Shown: positions 1 through 5,637 of the stretch, in pieces
Numbering within the stretch: position 1 is the first letter of the stretch
Layout of the letters: each line of letters begins with the position of its first letter
Source: Bacteroidota bacterium
Lineage (GTDB): Bacteria; Bacteroidota; Bacteroidia; Chitinophagales; Chitinophagaceae
DNA length: 5,637 nucleotides
Reading direction: 5' to 3'
Assembly (NCBI GenBank): GCA_029778965.1
Contig: JAKPBL010000361.1
Coordinates: forward strand, 1 to 5,637
Position numbers and translations under genes: made by a program
The notes under the pieces: model-generated
What the model was told of the DNA's origin: nothing
What the model saw: the letters and a program-made list of their open reading frames with translations, nothing else
Databases searched by the model: none

Positions 1-2756
1 ACCAAAGCAATGTGGATGATAAATACCAGGAACTGGTACGCGAGGTGAGCGGGTTGCGTTCACAGCTTCCGCAGGATATACACAGTATAGAAGTGAAAAA
101 GATTGACCCGACCAACGTGAATATCCTGCAGATGGCTTTGGTATCGGAGAATGCATCCCGGGACAAAATAAAAAAAGTTGCAGAAGACCTGCAGGACTTG
201 CTGGAAAAAATACCGGGATTAAAGAATGTGGAAATACAGGGACTGCCCGAGCAGATCATCCGTGTGGATCTGCAATTGGATAAACTGGCGCACCTGAATA
301 TACCGGTGAACTATATAACGGGCGCTTTACAAAGCGAAATTGCAAATATACCCGGGGGTAGTGTAAATGAAGGAAGCAAATCCTTCAACATAAAAACAAA
401 CGGCAATTACCGCAGCCTGGAAGAGATAAAAAATACGATCGTTTTCAGCAGTGGCGGTAAAAATATTTTCCTCGGGGATATTGCCAGCGTATATTTCGAT
501 TACTCGCAGGAAAAACATATTACGCGGCTTAACGGGCACAGGGCGGTAACGATAATTGCCGCGTTGAAGAGCGGCGAAAATATTTCGAAGACGCAGGAAC
601 AATACCTTCCGGTAATTCAGGCATTTAAAAAAACGTTGCCCGCAAATATAGACCTGGTACTGCATTTCGACCAGGCTGACAATGTAAACCGCAGGCTTTC
701 CGGCCTGGGCAAAGATTTTTTAATTGCCATTGGACTGGTATTGCTCACGCTGCTTCCGTTGGGTAACAGGGCTTCCCTCGTAGTTATGATCGCGGTGCCC
801 CTGTCGCTGGCAATAGGCGTAGTGCTGATCAACCTCATGGGCTATAGTCTGAACCAGTTGAGCATAGTGGGTTTTGTAGTGGCGCTGGGCTTACTGGTGG
901 ATGACAGTATCGTAGTGGTGGAAAATATTGAACGCTGGATGCGGGAGGGGCATTCAAGGATGGAAGCCACGATTAAATCTGTTAACCAGATTGGGAAAGC
1001 CGTACTGGGCTGTACCGCCACCCTCATCATTGCCTTTATGCCGCTGGTATTCATGCCCGAATCGTCAGGCGATTTTATTCGCAGCCTGCCCATGGCCGTT
1101 ATTTCTACTGTTTTCGCGTCGATGATCGTGGCGTTGACAATCGTTCCTTTTTTGTCGAGTCGTTTATTAAAAACACATCAGCATGCCGAAGGCAATATCT
1201 TTTTGAGAGGATTGCAGAAAATTATCCATGGCAGTTATGCAAAATTGTTGGACAAGGCGCTGAAGCACCCTGTGATCACGGTTGTTGTTGCGGGCATTAT
1301 CTTTATCGTTTCGCTGCAATTGATACCGGTGGTTGGCTTCAGCCTTTTTCCTGCATCGGAAAAGCCGCAGTTTATGATTGATATATCGGCTCCGTTACAA
1401 TCCAACATATATTATACAGATACCATAACCCGCCGGCTCGAGAAACAACTGAAAGACATCCCGGAAGTACAATATTTTGCCTCCAATACAGGCAAGGGAA
1501 ATCCCAGGATATATTACAACGTGAACCAGCAAAACGAACGCAGCGATTTTGCAGAAATATTTGTACAGCTTACGCCCGAAACAAATCCTAAGAGAAAGAT
1601 TGAGATTATCGAACGATTAAGAGAGAAGTGGACACCTTATCCCGGCGCGAAAGTGGAAGTGAAAAATTTTGAGCAGGGACAGCCGATGATATCGCCTGTG
1701 GAAGTCCGCTTGCTGGGTGATGATTTAGATACCTTGCGGGCTTTGTCGGCAAGGGTAGAAGAAATGCTGAATAAAACAAAGGGTACCTTGTATATCAATA
1801 ATCCCGTCCGCAATTTAAAATCCGATATCAGGGTAGATATCAATAAGGAGAAAGCGCAGGCCCTCGGTGTGCCTACCGTAAATATCGGGAGAGCGGTACG
1901 CATGTCGGTAGCAGGATTGCCTGTTGGTAACTTTACCAATCCCGATGCTGACGGCGATGATTACAGCATCGTACTGACGGTGCCGCGCCCGTCTTATCCT
2001 GACCTGGGCGTATTCAACAGTCTCTTTGTAAACAACCAGCAGGGGCGTTCCATCCCCTTATCCCAGTTGGCCGGGGTGCGGCTCGAAACATCGCCCCTGA
2101 GCATCAATCATTTCAACAAAACGAGAACCGTCTCCGTTACATCGTTTGTGCAAAAGGGCTATCTGAACGATGCGGTGATCAACGATGTAATAACGCAAAT
2201 GGATAAGATGGAGCTGCCTGCAGGCTATCATTATGAGATGGGCGGTGAGCTGGAAGGCAGAAACCAGTCTTTTGCGGGATTCGGCAGCGTCATTATGGTA
2301 ACGATGTTCATGTTTATAGCGGTATTGGTATTGCAGTTCAAAACGTTCAAAAGCACATTGATCGTGTTATCGGTTATTCCGTTGGGCATAGTAGGAGCTG
2401 TGCTGGCATTGCTGGTAACAGGCAATTCCATGTCGTTCGTAGCCACCGTTGGTATTGTGGCGCTGGCCGGTATTGAAGTGAAGAATACCATACTGCTGGT
2501 AGACTTTACCAACCAGTTACGCGAAGAGGGAATGGCATTGAATGATGCCATAGAAAAGGCAGGAGAAGCCAGGTTCCTGCCTATTATTTTAACCACTTTC
2601 ACTGCTATCGGCGGACTGATGCCTATTGCTATGTCGAGCAACCCGCTGATCTCGCCGTTAGCTATTGTAATGATCGGAGGCTTGATCAGCTCCACATTGT
2701 TATCGAGAATAGTAACACCGGTTATCTATAAGCTGATGCCGCCGGGAGTCGGTTAA
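1..2756 (+). CDS. RND multidrug efflux permease, AcrB/HAE1-like (5' partial)
   Basis: Inner-membrane permease of a tripartite pump, using proton import to drive drug or solute export through a periplasmic adaptor and outer-membrane channel. The frame is open to the left edge (first full codon at 3), so the GTG at 12 is not the start. Numbered from that GTG, the TM4 motif LLVDDSIVVVEN carries the paired Asp at 297-298 (AcrB D407/D408) and the TM10 motif GIEVKNTILLVDF carries the Lys at 824 (AcrB K940), so the proton relay looks intact. Comparing these positions with AcrB suggests about 110 residues (TM1 and the start of the first porter domain) are missing. Visible in order: porter subdomains (1-230), TM2-TM6 (235-390), TM7 (419-440), second porter/docking half (445-750), TM8-TM12 (757-910). 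VDD rather than VDG in TM4 argues against a CzcA/CusA metal pump. Substrate cannot be read from sequence. Adaptor and channel genes are presumably upstream. It ends at TAA, convergent with the ATPase gene. Confidence 0.95.
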   Translation, partial: QSNVDDKYQELVREVSGLRSQLPQDIHSIEVKKIDPTNVNILQMALVSENASRDKIKKVAEDLQDLLEKIPGLKNVEIQGLPEQIIRVDLQLDKLAHLNIPVNYITGALQSEIANIPGGSVNEGSKSFNIKTNGNYRSLEEIKNTIVFSSGGKNIFLGDIASVYFDYSQEKHITRLNGHRAVTIIAALKSGENISKTQEQYLPVIQAFKKTLPANIDLVLHFDQADNVNRRLSGLGKDFLIAIGLVLLTLLPLGNRASLVVMIAVPLSLAIGVVLINLMGYSLNQLSIVGFVVALGLLVDDSIVVVENIERWMREGHSRMEATIKSVNQIGKAVLGCTATLIIAFMPLVFMPESSGDFIRSLPMAVISTVFASMIVALTIVPFLSSRLLKTHQHAEGNIFLRGLQKIIHGSYAKLLDKALKHPVITVVVAGIIFIVSLQLIPVVGFSLFPASEKPQFMIDISAPLQSNIYYTDTITRRLEKQLKDIPEVQYFASNTGKGNPRIYYNVNQQNERSDFAEIFVQLTPETNPKRKIEIIERLREKWTPYPGAKVEVKNFEQGQPMISPVEVRLLGDDLDTLRALSARVEEMLNKTKGTLYINNPVRNLKSDIRVDINKEKAQALGVPTVNIGRAVRMSVAGLPVGNFTNPDADGDDYSIVLTVPRPSYPDLGVFNSLFVNNQQGRSIPLSQLAGVRLETSPLSINHFNKTRTVSVTSFVQKGYLNDAVINDVITQMDKMELPAGYHYEMGGELEGRNQSFAGFGSVIMVTMFMFIAVLVLQFKTFKSTLIVLSVIPLGIVGAVLALLVTGNSMSFVATVGIVALAGIEVKNTILLVDFTNQLREEGMALNDAIEKAGEARFLPIILTTFTAIGGLMPIAMSSNPLISPLAIVMIGGLISSTLLSRIVTPVIYKLMPPGVG

Positions 2757-2827
2757 TACAATTTTGATCACGATCAGGTATGGTTGAGTTACCACACAAA
2801 AACATATCTGATGGGTGAAGACAGGAA

Positions 2828-2857
2828 ATTTGCCGGACAACCGGTTTTGTCGCAAAT
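2828..2857. terminator. Imperfect stem-loop between convergent genes, possible bidirectional terminator
   Basis: ATTTGC (2828-2833) can pair with GCAAAT (2852-2857), and GACAA (2836-2840) with TTGTC (2847-2851). A two-base CG bulge sits on the left side and the loop is CCGGTT. It lies between the stop of the RND gene and the stop of the minus-strand ATPase gene, where a shared terminator would be expected. No clean T-tract follows on either strand, so it is not a textbook intrinsic terminator. It may be a weak terminator, a transcript-end stabiliser or chance. Confidence 0.3.
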
Positions 2858-2869
2858 AGCAGGTGTTAT

Positions 2870-4003
2870 TCAGGAATGATCGTCATTGACAAACTCTTCC
2901 ATATTCTCGCGGGTAATAATGCCCGTGGTTGCCTCCGGGTAATTGTTGGTGAAGGTCTGGGGAATACGGGCGCGGGCATTCTTCCATTTGAACTCAAAGG
3001 CCGACAGGCCGTTTTCGCTCTCTTCCACCAGGTCTATTTTTTGCTGCTGGGTGGTTCGCCAGAAATAAAATTTCGTATCGATGCCCTTATTCCGCAGATA
3101 TTTCATGCGTTCGACAAGAATGTAGTTTTCCCATAGCGCTCCCACGTCGTTCCGGCTGCCCAGCGATTTGAAATTATTGATGACGGCATTCCTGATGCCG
3201 CAGTCATAGAAATATACTTTCTTTCCCTTCCTGATTTCGTTGCGCACATTCCGGCTAAAGGCAGGCACCTGGAATACGACAAATGCATCTTCCAAAAGAC
3301 CGATATATTTTTCTACGGTCTTGGGATCGCTTCCCACTACCTGGGCAACCTCATTGTACCTTACCTCATGCCCCACCTGCAGGGCAAGCGCCTGGAGCAG
3401 CTTTTCCAGTAACAGTGGTTTTTTGATCTGGTCGATCATGAGCAGGTCTTTATAGAGATAGCTGCCTGCCAATAGTTTCAGCCTTTCTTTTTCTTCGCCT
3501 GCATGGGTAACAATCTCGGGATAATAGCCATAGATCATCCGGTGTTCGATCAGGCGTTTCTCTGCGAGTAATCCGTGGTGGTTTACCATTTCCTGGAAGC
3601 TGAGCGGAAATACCCTGAACTCGTATTTGCGACCGGTTAGCGGCTCATTCAAACGGCCGGATAACTCGAACGACGACGACCCGGTGGCTATCACCTGCAC
3701 CTGCTTTAGCTGGTCGGTCACCAGCTTCAGCGCCAGCCCGATATTTTCGATTCGCTGCGCCTCATCAATCACCAGTATTTCGTTTTTCCCGATGAGGGCT
3801 TTTAATTTGGTGGCAGTTGCCTGGGCAAGAATATCCCGCACGTCAGCATCATCGCCGTTCATCACCAGGTGACCCCTGGACTGATCAGCCAGGATGATGT
3901 CAACGAGGGTCGACTTCCCCGTTTGCCGGGCCCCAAAAAGCAACACCGCTTTTCCTTTAAAAAGGCGGCTTTCGATGACCTGCTGCAAACTGCGTTTTAT
4001 CAT
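2870..4003 (-). CDS. AAA_14 / DUF4143 family ATPase
   Basis: A 377-residue P-loop ATPase of a family common in bacteria and archaea, often in several copies per genome; its cellular role is not established. Residues from the ATG at 4003: Walker A GARQTGKST (24-32), Walker B ILVIDEAQ (76-83), sensor-like ATGSSS (106-111), the family signature LTGRKYEFRVFPLSFQE (122-138), YGYYPEIV (158-165) and SYLYKDLL (181-188). A winged-helix-like segment lies at about 213-245. The C-terminal DUF4143 part has E292, D324 and E337-F-K339, the spacing of a PD-(D/E)XK nuclease-like fold; whether it cuts DNA is unknown. An in-frame ATG at 4054 would add 17 residues, but these would be encoded by the 32-bp repeats. 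The ATG at 4003 directly follows an A-rich ATAAAA leader typical of Bacteroidota and matches the usual start of the family just before Walker A. Full length, no frameshift. Monocistronic: convergent with the pump gene, divergent from the FHA operon. Confidence 0.92.
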   Translation of the reverse strand: MIKRSLQQVIESRLFKGKAVLLFGARQTGKSTLVDIILADQSRGHLVMNGDDADVRDILAQATATKLKALIGKNEILVIDEAQRIENIGLALKLVTDQLKQVQVIATGSSSFELSGRLNEPLTGRKYEFRVFPLSFQEMVNHHGLLAEKRLIEHRMIYGYYPEIVTHAGEEKERLKLLAGSYLYKDLLMIDQIKKPLLLEKLLQALALQVGHEVRYNEVAQVVGSDPKTVEKYIGLLEDAFVVFQVPAFSRNVRNEIRKGKKVYFYDCGIRNAVINNFKSLGSRNDVGALWENYILVERMKYLRNKGIDTKFYFWRTTQQQKIDLVEESENGLSAFEFKWKNARARIPQTFTNNYPEATTGIITRENMEEFVNDDHS

Positions 4004-4110
4004 TTTTATGGATTGTAATACTGTAAAATTATAATATTGTTGGATTATAATCATTTAAAATCATAATATTATTGGATTTTAATCCTGTAATATCATAATA
4101 TCTTTGGATT
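3996..4110. repeat. Four-copy tandem array of 32-bp AT-rich repeats upstream of the ATPase gene
   Basis: The word GGATT (plus strand) begins at 4010, 4042, 4074 and 4106, exactly 32 bp apart each time. The two full units, 4028-4059 and 4060-4091, match at about 26 of 32 positions and hold only 10 G or C in 64 bases. The outer units are partial: 4092-4110 matches the left part well, while the copy around 4010 is degenerate on its left but keeps GGATT plus 10 of the next 13 bases. On the ATPase coding strand each unit begins AATCCA and contains ATATTAT. Two dyads recur per unit: an AATATT-centred palindrome (best ATAATATTAT, 4063-4072) and GGATT-nn-AATCC (best 4074-4085). Period and dyads suggest a multi-site operator read on one face of the helix. 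The ATPase ATG (4003) lies seven bases beyond the last GGATT. Confidence 0.88.
4099..4106 (+). promoter_or_regulatory. Candidate Bacteroidota -7 box (TATCTTTG) facing the FHA operon
   Basis: TATCTTTG fits the Bacteroidota TAnnTTTG -7 consensus at all fixed positions and lies inside the last 32-bp repeat. The equivalent positions of other units read TATTATTG (4067-4074) and TATTGTTG (4035-4042), each one mismatch away. The nearest upstream TTG (4072-4074) is 24 bases away, longer than the usual spacing of about 19-21, so the -33 element is poor. If used, transcription would start near 4113 and give a leader of about 115 nt before the FHA ATG. Confidence 0.3.
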
Positions 4111-4175
4111 GTGGGAAGGAAATAACCTCTCAGCCCGCTTTTTAACATTCCCCTAAGCAGCACATTAACAATTCC

Positions 4176-4209
4176 TTGCGTCCCTGTCCCCGGCTTCCCC
4201 CTATTTTTA
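4176..4209 (+). promoter_or_regulatory. Alternative weak promoter for the FHA operon
   Basis: TATTTTTA (4202-4209) matches TAnnTTTG except for the final base, and a TTG lies at 4176-4178, 23 bases upstream. It is close to the FHA ATG at 4230 and would give a very short leader. Evidence is weak: one mismatch in the -7 box, slightly long spacing, and an unusually C-rich spacer. Confidence 0.2.
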
Positions 4210-4229
4210 AGGCCACAAGCTGGCTACAC

Positions 4230-5195
4230 ATGAACAACCAACCCAGGGGCTTATTCGGCGCTATCAAATCGCTGATCCTGCCTTCCACTGCCGTCGCCGC
4301 GCAGCCCGCTGCGCCCGATAACAACGCCATTCTCGATGAACTGGTAGCCTGTTTTGATCGTTCCTGCAAGAAAGAGTCTGTCGGCAGCAGCCTGCTGTTC
4401 AACATGCATTTCCTGGTGGTATTGCATCCCGATGTATATGCCGACCGCCTGGCTTCTTTTCCCGTGGTGGTCAAAGAAGCTGTCAAAGCGTTTTATAAGA
4501 AGCTGCAATCGTATAAGCAGCATTACGAAGAGGTCAGTCCCGTATCGATGCAATGGAGCATTCGTTTCGGCGAAGGCGATTTTTTCAACGGCGAAAAAGT
4601 GCAGCCGGGCGATATCCATGTGGTCGGTATGCTCACGGGCGGTAAGGAAAACACCCCGCAGGCGGGTAATACCGCCCGGGTGACCATGAAAAGCCGTCGC
4701 ACCAATCTCTACGAGAAAATGGACATCAACCTCGACCTCCTGCAACAGGTGAATTTCATCGATACGGGCAGTTTTACCATTCGTTACAACCCTGATCTGC
4801 GCTTACCCGTTACCGGTAGTAACGGAAAAGCGGTACGTTCGTTCGACAGCGGCATCGCCTCGATCAAATATTACCTGGCCGACAAGAATATCGACGGCAG
4901 CTATACCATGCGCGATCGTGAAATGGTGATCGCCCGGAAAGATCCGGCCAACCAGGGTTATAGCAATTACCTGCTGATCGATTCGGAGTATGTGTCTGAC
5001 CCGCATGCACGTATCCGGCTGAACGAAGCTTCGGGTAAATTCCAGATTGCTTCTTTCAGCCGGTTCGAAACCCGGGTCAATGAAGAGCTGGTACCGCGCA
5101 GCGAAGCGGGGCAACCGCAATGGTTCGATCTGCCCGGCGAATGCCAGGTATTGCTGAATGCCAGCGTCACGCTCCACTTTTCCGCCATCAACTGA
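4230..5195 (+). CDS. FHA-domain protein with an FhaA-like N-terminal region
   Basis: A 321-residue protein, probably cytosolic, expected to bind phosphothreonine on a partner. Residues about 33-95 (ILDELVACFDRS onward, then FNMHFLVVLHPDVY) resemble the N-terminal DUF3662-type domain of FhaA proteins; this is a judgement by eye. The FHA domain occupies about 228-318. R236 in VIARKDP stands where the FHA GR motif has its phosphate-contacting Arg, but the Gly is Ala. S256 and H259 in VSDPHARI fit the S-x-x-H motif. The later SNGT loop is divergent (FSRFETRVN), keeping a T-x-V-N trace. The ATG at 4230 is chosen because upstream in-frame sequence (from a TTG at 4176) is C-rich leader with no protein character. 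It is followed after 3 nt by a microprotein ORF and then by PP2C, so it is the first gene of a signalling operon. It looks more GC-rich than the pump gene. Confidence 0.82.
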   Translation: MNNQPRGLFGAIKSLILPSTAVAAQPAAPDNNAILDELVACFDRSCKKESVGSSLLFNMHFLVVLHPDVYADRLASFPVVVKEAVKAFYKKLQSYKQHYEEVSPVSMQWSIRFGEGDFFNGEKVQPGDIHVVGMLTGGKENTPQAGNTARVTMKSRRTNLYEKMDINLDLLQQVNFIDTGSFTIRYNPDLRLPVTGSNGKAVRSFDSGIASIKYYLADKNIDGSYTMRDREMVIARKDPANQGYSNYLLIDSEYVSDPHARIRLNEASGKFQIASFSRFETRVNEELVPRSEAGQPQWFDLPGECQVLLNASVTLHFSAIN

Positions 5196-5198
5196 TTC

Positions 5199-5279
5199 AT
5201 GGATATACTGTTAATAACCTCCTTTCTTGTTTGGGTGATGTTTCTTTTGTTCCGTCACTTCAAAAACCTGCCGCGGTAA
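5199..5279 (+). CDS. Candidate 26-residue single-pass membrane microprotein
   Basis: The ATG at 5199 lies 3 nt after the FHA stop, and the TAA at 5277-5279 overlaps the PP2C start in TAATG. The 26 codons encode an acidic start (MD), a continuous hydrophobic stretch at residues 3-18 long enough for a short membrane helix, and a basic tail RHFKNLPR. The positive-inside rule would place the tail in the cytosol beside the FHA and PP2C proteins. This is the only frame that fills the FHA-PP2C gap with tight coupling at both ends. It has no recognised family. Against it: very short, no ribosome-binding site (normal for the phylum), and the PP2C frame is also open through this stretch. It may be a real microprotein, a translational-coupling leader, or spacer. 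Confidence 0.5.
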   Translation: MDILLITSFLVWVMFLLFRHFKNLPR

Positions 5280-5637
5280 TGGCCCTGCTGTCTCTATACG
5301 GAAGCACACACACGGGCATGCGCCGGCAGGAGAATGAAGACGCTTTCATTGCCCGGCGGCTCTGGCTGCCGCATTTATACCTGGTGGCTGCTATCGATGG
5401 TGTAGGCGGTTATGCCGGCGGCGCTTTTGCGGCCCGCCTGGCCAAAGACGCCGTCGAGCAATACATGAAAGAGCCGAAAGGCGATATCCTTACCCTGCTC
5501 AAAGAGGCCGTGGTGTTTGCCAATAACAGCATCGCCGCTGAACGTGAGCGGCAGCCGGGATTCGCCGATATGTGCTGCGTTCTCACGGTGGCCGTAACCG
5601 ATACCAGCAGCCAGTCGGTTTCGTATGTGCATGTGGG
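5279..5637 (+). CDS. PP2C-family serine/threonine phosphatase (3' partial)
   Basis: The first 119 codons of a metal-dependent (PPM/PP2C) Ser/Thr phosphatase, cut by the right edge. Motifs: T12-G-M-R-R-Q-E-N-E-D (R16, N19, E20, D21), the first PP2C block with the conserved Arg and an acidic metal ligand; AIDGVGGYAGG (D40, G41, G43, G44), the second metal-binding block; MCCVLTVAV (98-106), where most members have a GTT-type strand; and VHVG at the edge, the expected start of the HVGDSR block. It lacks an N-terminal signal, so it is probably cytosolic. The ATG at 5279 overlaps the stop of the preceding microORF, suggesting translational coupling. The frame is open further upstream, but that stretch has no PP2C character and family members normally start only a few residues before this first block. 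With the FHA gene it implies phosphothreonine signalling; a kinase would be expected downstream. Confidence 0.9.
   Translation, partial: MALLSLYGSTHTGMRRQENEDAFIARRLWLPHLYLVAAIDGVGGYAGGAFAARLAKDAVEQYMKEPKGDILTLLKEAVVFANNSIAAERERQPGFADMCCVLTVAVTDTSSQSVSYVHV

Noticed and set aside
2231..2695. 154-codon minus-strand frame inside the RND gene
   Set aside because: It is antisense to the conserved TM8-TM11 region of the permease, has no recognisable domain and has Ile/Ser/Thr-rich composition typical of the complement of a membrane protein.
2765..2776. TGATC-AC-GATCA inverted repeat just after the RND stop
   Set aside because: A single short dyad with no second copy, no T-tract and no nearby start codon; easily chance.
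3996..4110. CRISPR array
   Set aside because: The units are contiguous tandem repeats with no variable spacers between conserved repeats, and no cas genes are visible.
3996..4110. Replication-origin iterons
   Set aside because: The spacing and AT-richness are iteron-like, but there is no replication initiator gene, no partition gene and no DnaA-box cluster. A promoter operator is simpler.
2757..4229. Insertion sequence or other mobile element carrying the ATPase gene
   Set aside because: No transposase or integrase, no terminal inverted repeats and no target-site duplication could be found at the edges of the ATPase segment.
4230..4310. Signal peptide on the FHA protein (SLILPSTAVAAQ with an AxA-like site)
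   Set aside because: The hydrophobic stretch is short, contains a proline and follows a Lys; FHA and PP2C partners are normally cytosolic.
4251..4745. 164-codon minus-strand frame opposite the FHA gene
   Set aside because: The plus-strand frame has recognisable domain character and operon context; this one shows none.

Overview
This window most likely comes from a member of the Bacteroidota, plausibly a Chitinophagaceae-like soil or environmental species. The evidence is compositional and regulatory: moderate GC, start codons without Shine-Dalgarno sequences (A-rich or unremarkable leaders instead), TAnnTTTG-type promoter boxes, and protein styles (AcrB-like RND pump, AAA_14/DUF4143 ATPase, FHA plus PP2C cluster) common in that phylum. 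The taxonomic guess is inference; there is no rRNA or other marker gene in the window.

Layout. (1) Positions 1-2756, plus strand: most of an AcrB/HAE1-type RND efflux permease, cut at its N-terminus by the window edge. (2) 2757-2869: a short convergent intergenic gap with an imperfect stem-loop. (3) 2870-4003, minus strand: an ATPase with an N-terminal AAA_14 P-loop domain and a C-terminal DUF4143 region that keeps PD-(D/E)XK-like residues. (4) 4004-4229: a divergent intergenic region whose left half is an array of AT-rich repeats in exact 32-bp register (four copies, the last reaching into the start region of the ATPase gene). The right half is a C-rich leader of the next operon. (5) 4230 to the right edge, plus strand: a tightly packed operon of an FHA-domain protein, a candidate 26-codon single-pass membrane microprotein, and the first 119 codons of a PP2C-family Ser/Thr phosphatase whose ATG overlaps the stop of the microprotein (TAATG).

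How the genes may work together. The RND permease would act with a periplasmic adaptor and a TolC-like channel, presumably encoded to the left of the window. The FHA and PP2C genes look like the start of a phosphothreonine signalling operon; a matching Ser/Thr kinase would be expected to the right, but it is not visible here. The AAA_14/DUF4143 gene sits alone between the two, facing the pump and pointing away from the signalling operon. It looks like a stand-alone accessory gene. Its own winged-helix-like segment and the 32-bp (about three helical turns) repeats over its start suggest, as a hypothesis, autoregulation. The repeat array and the candidate microprotein are the parts most worth following up.
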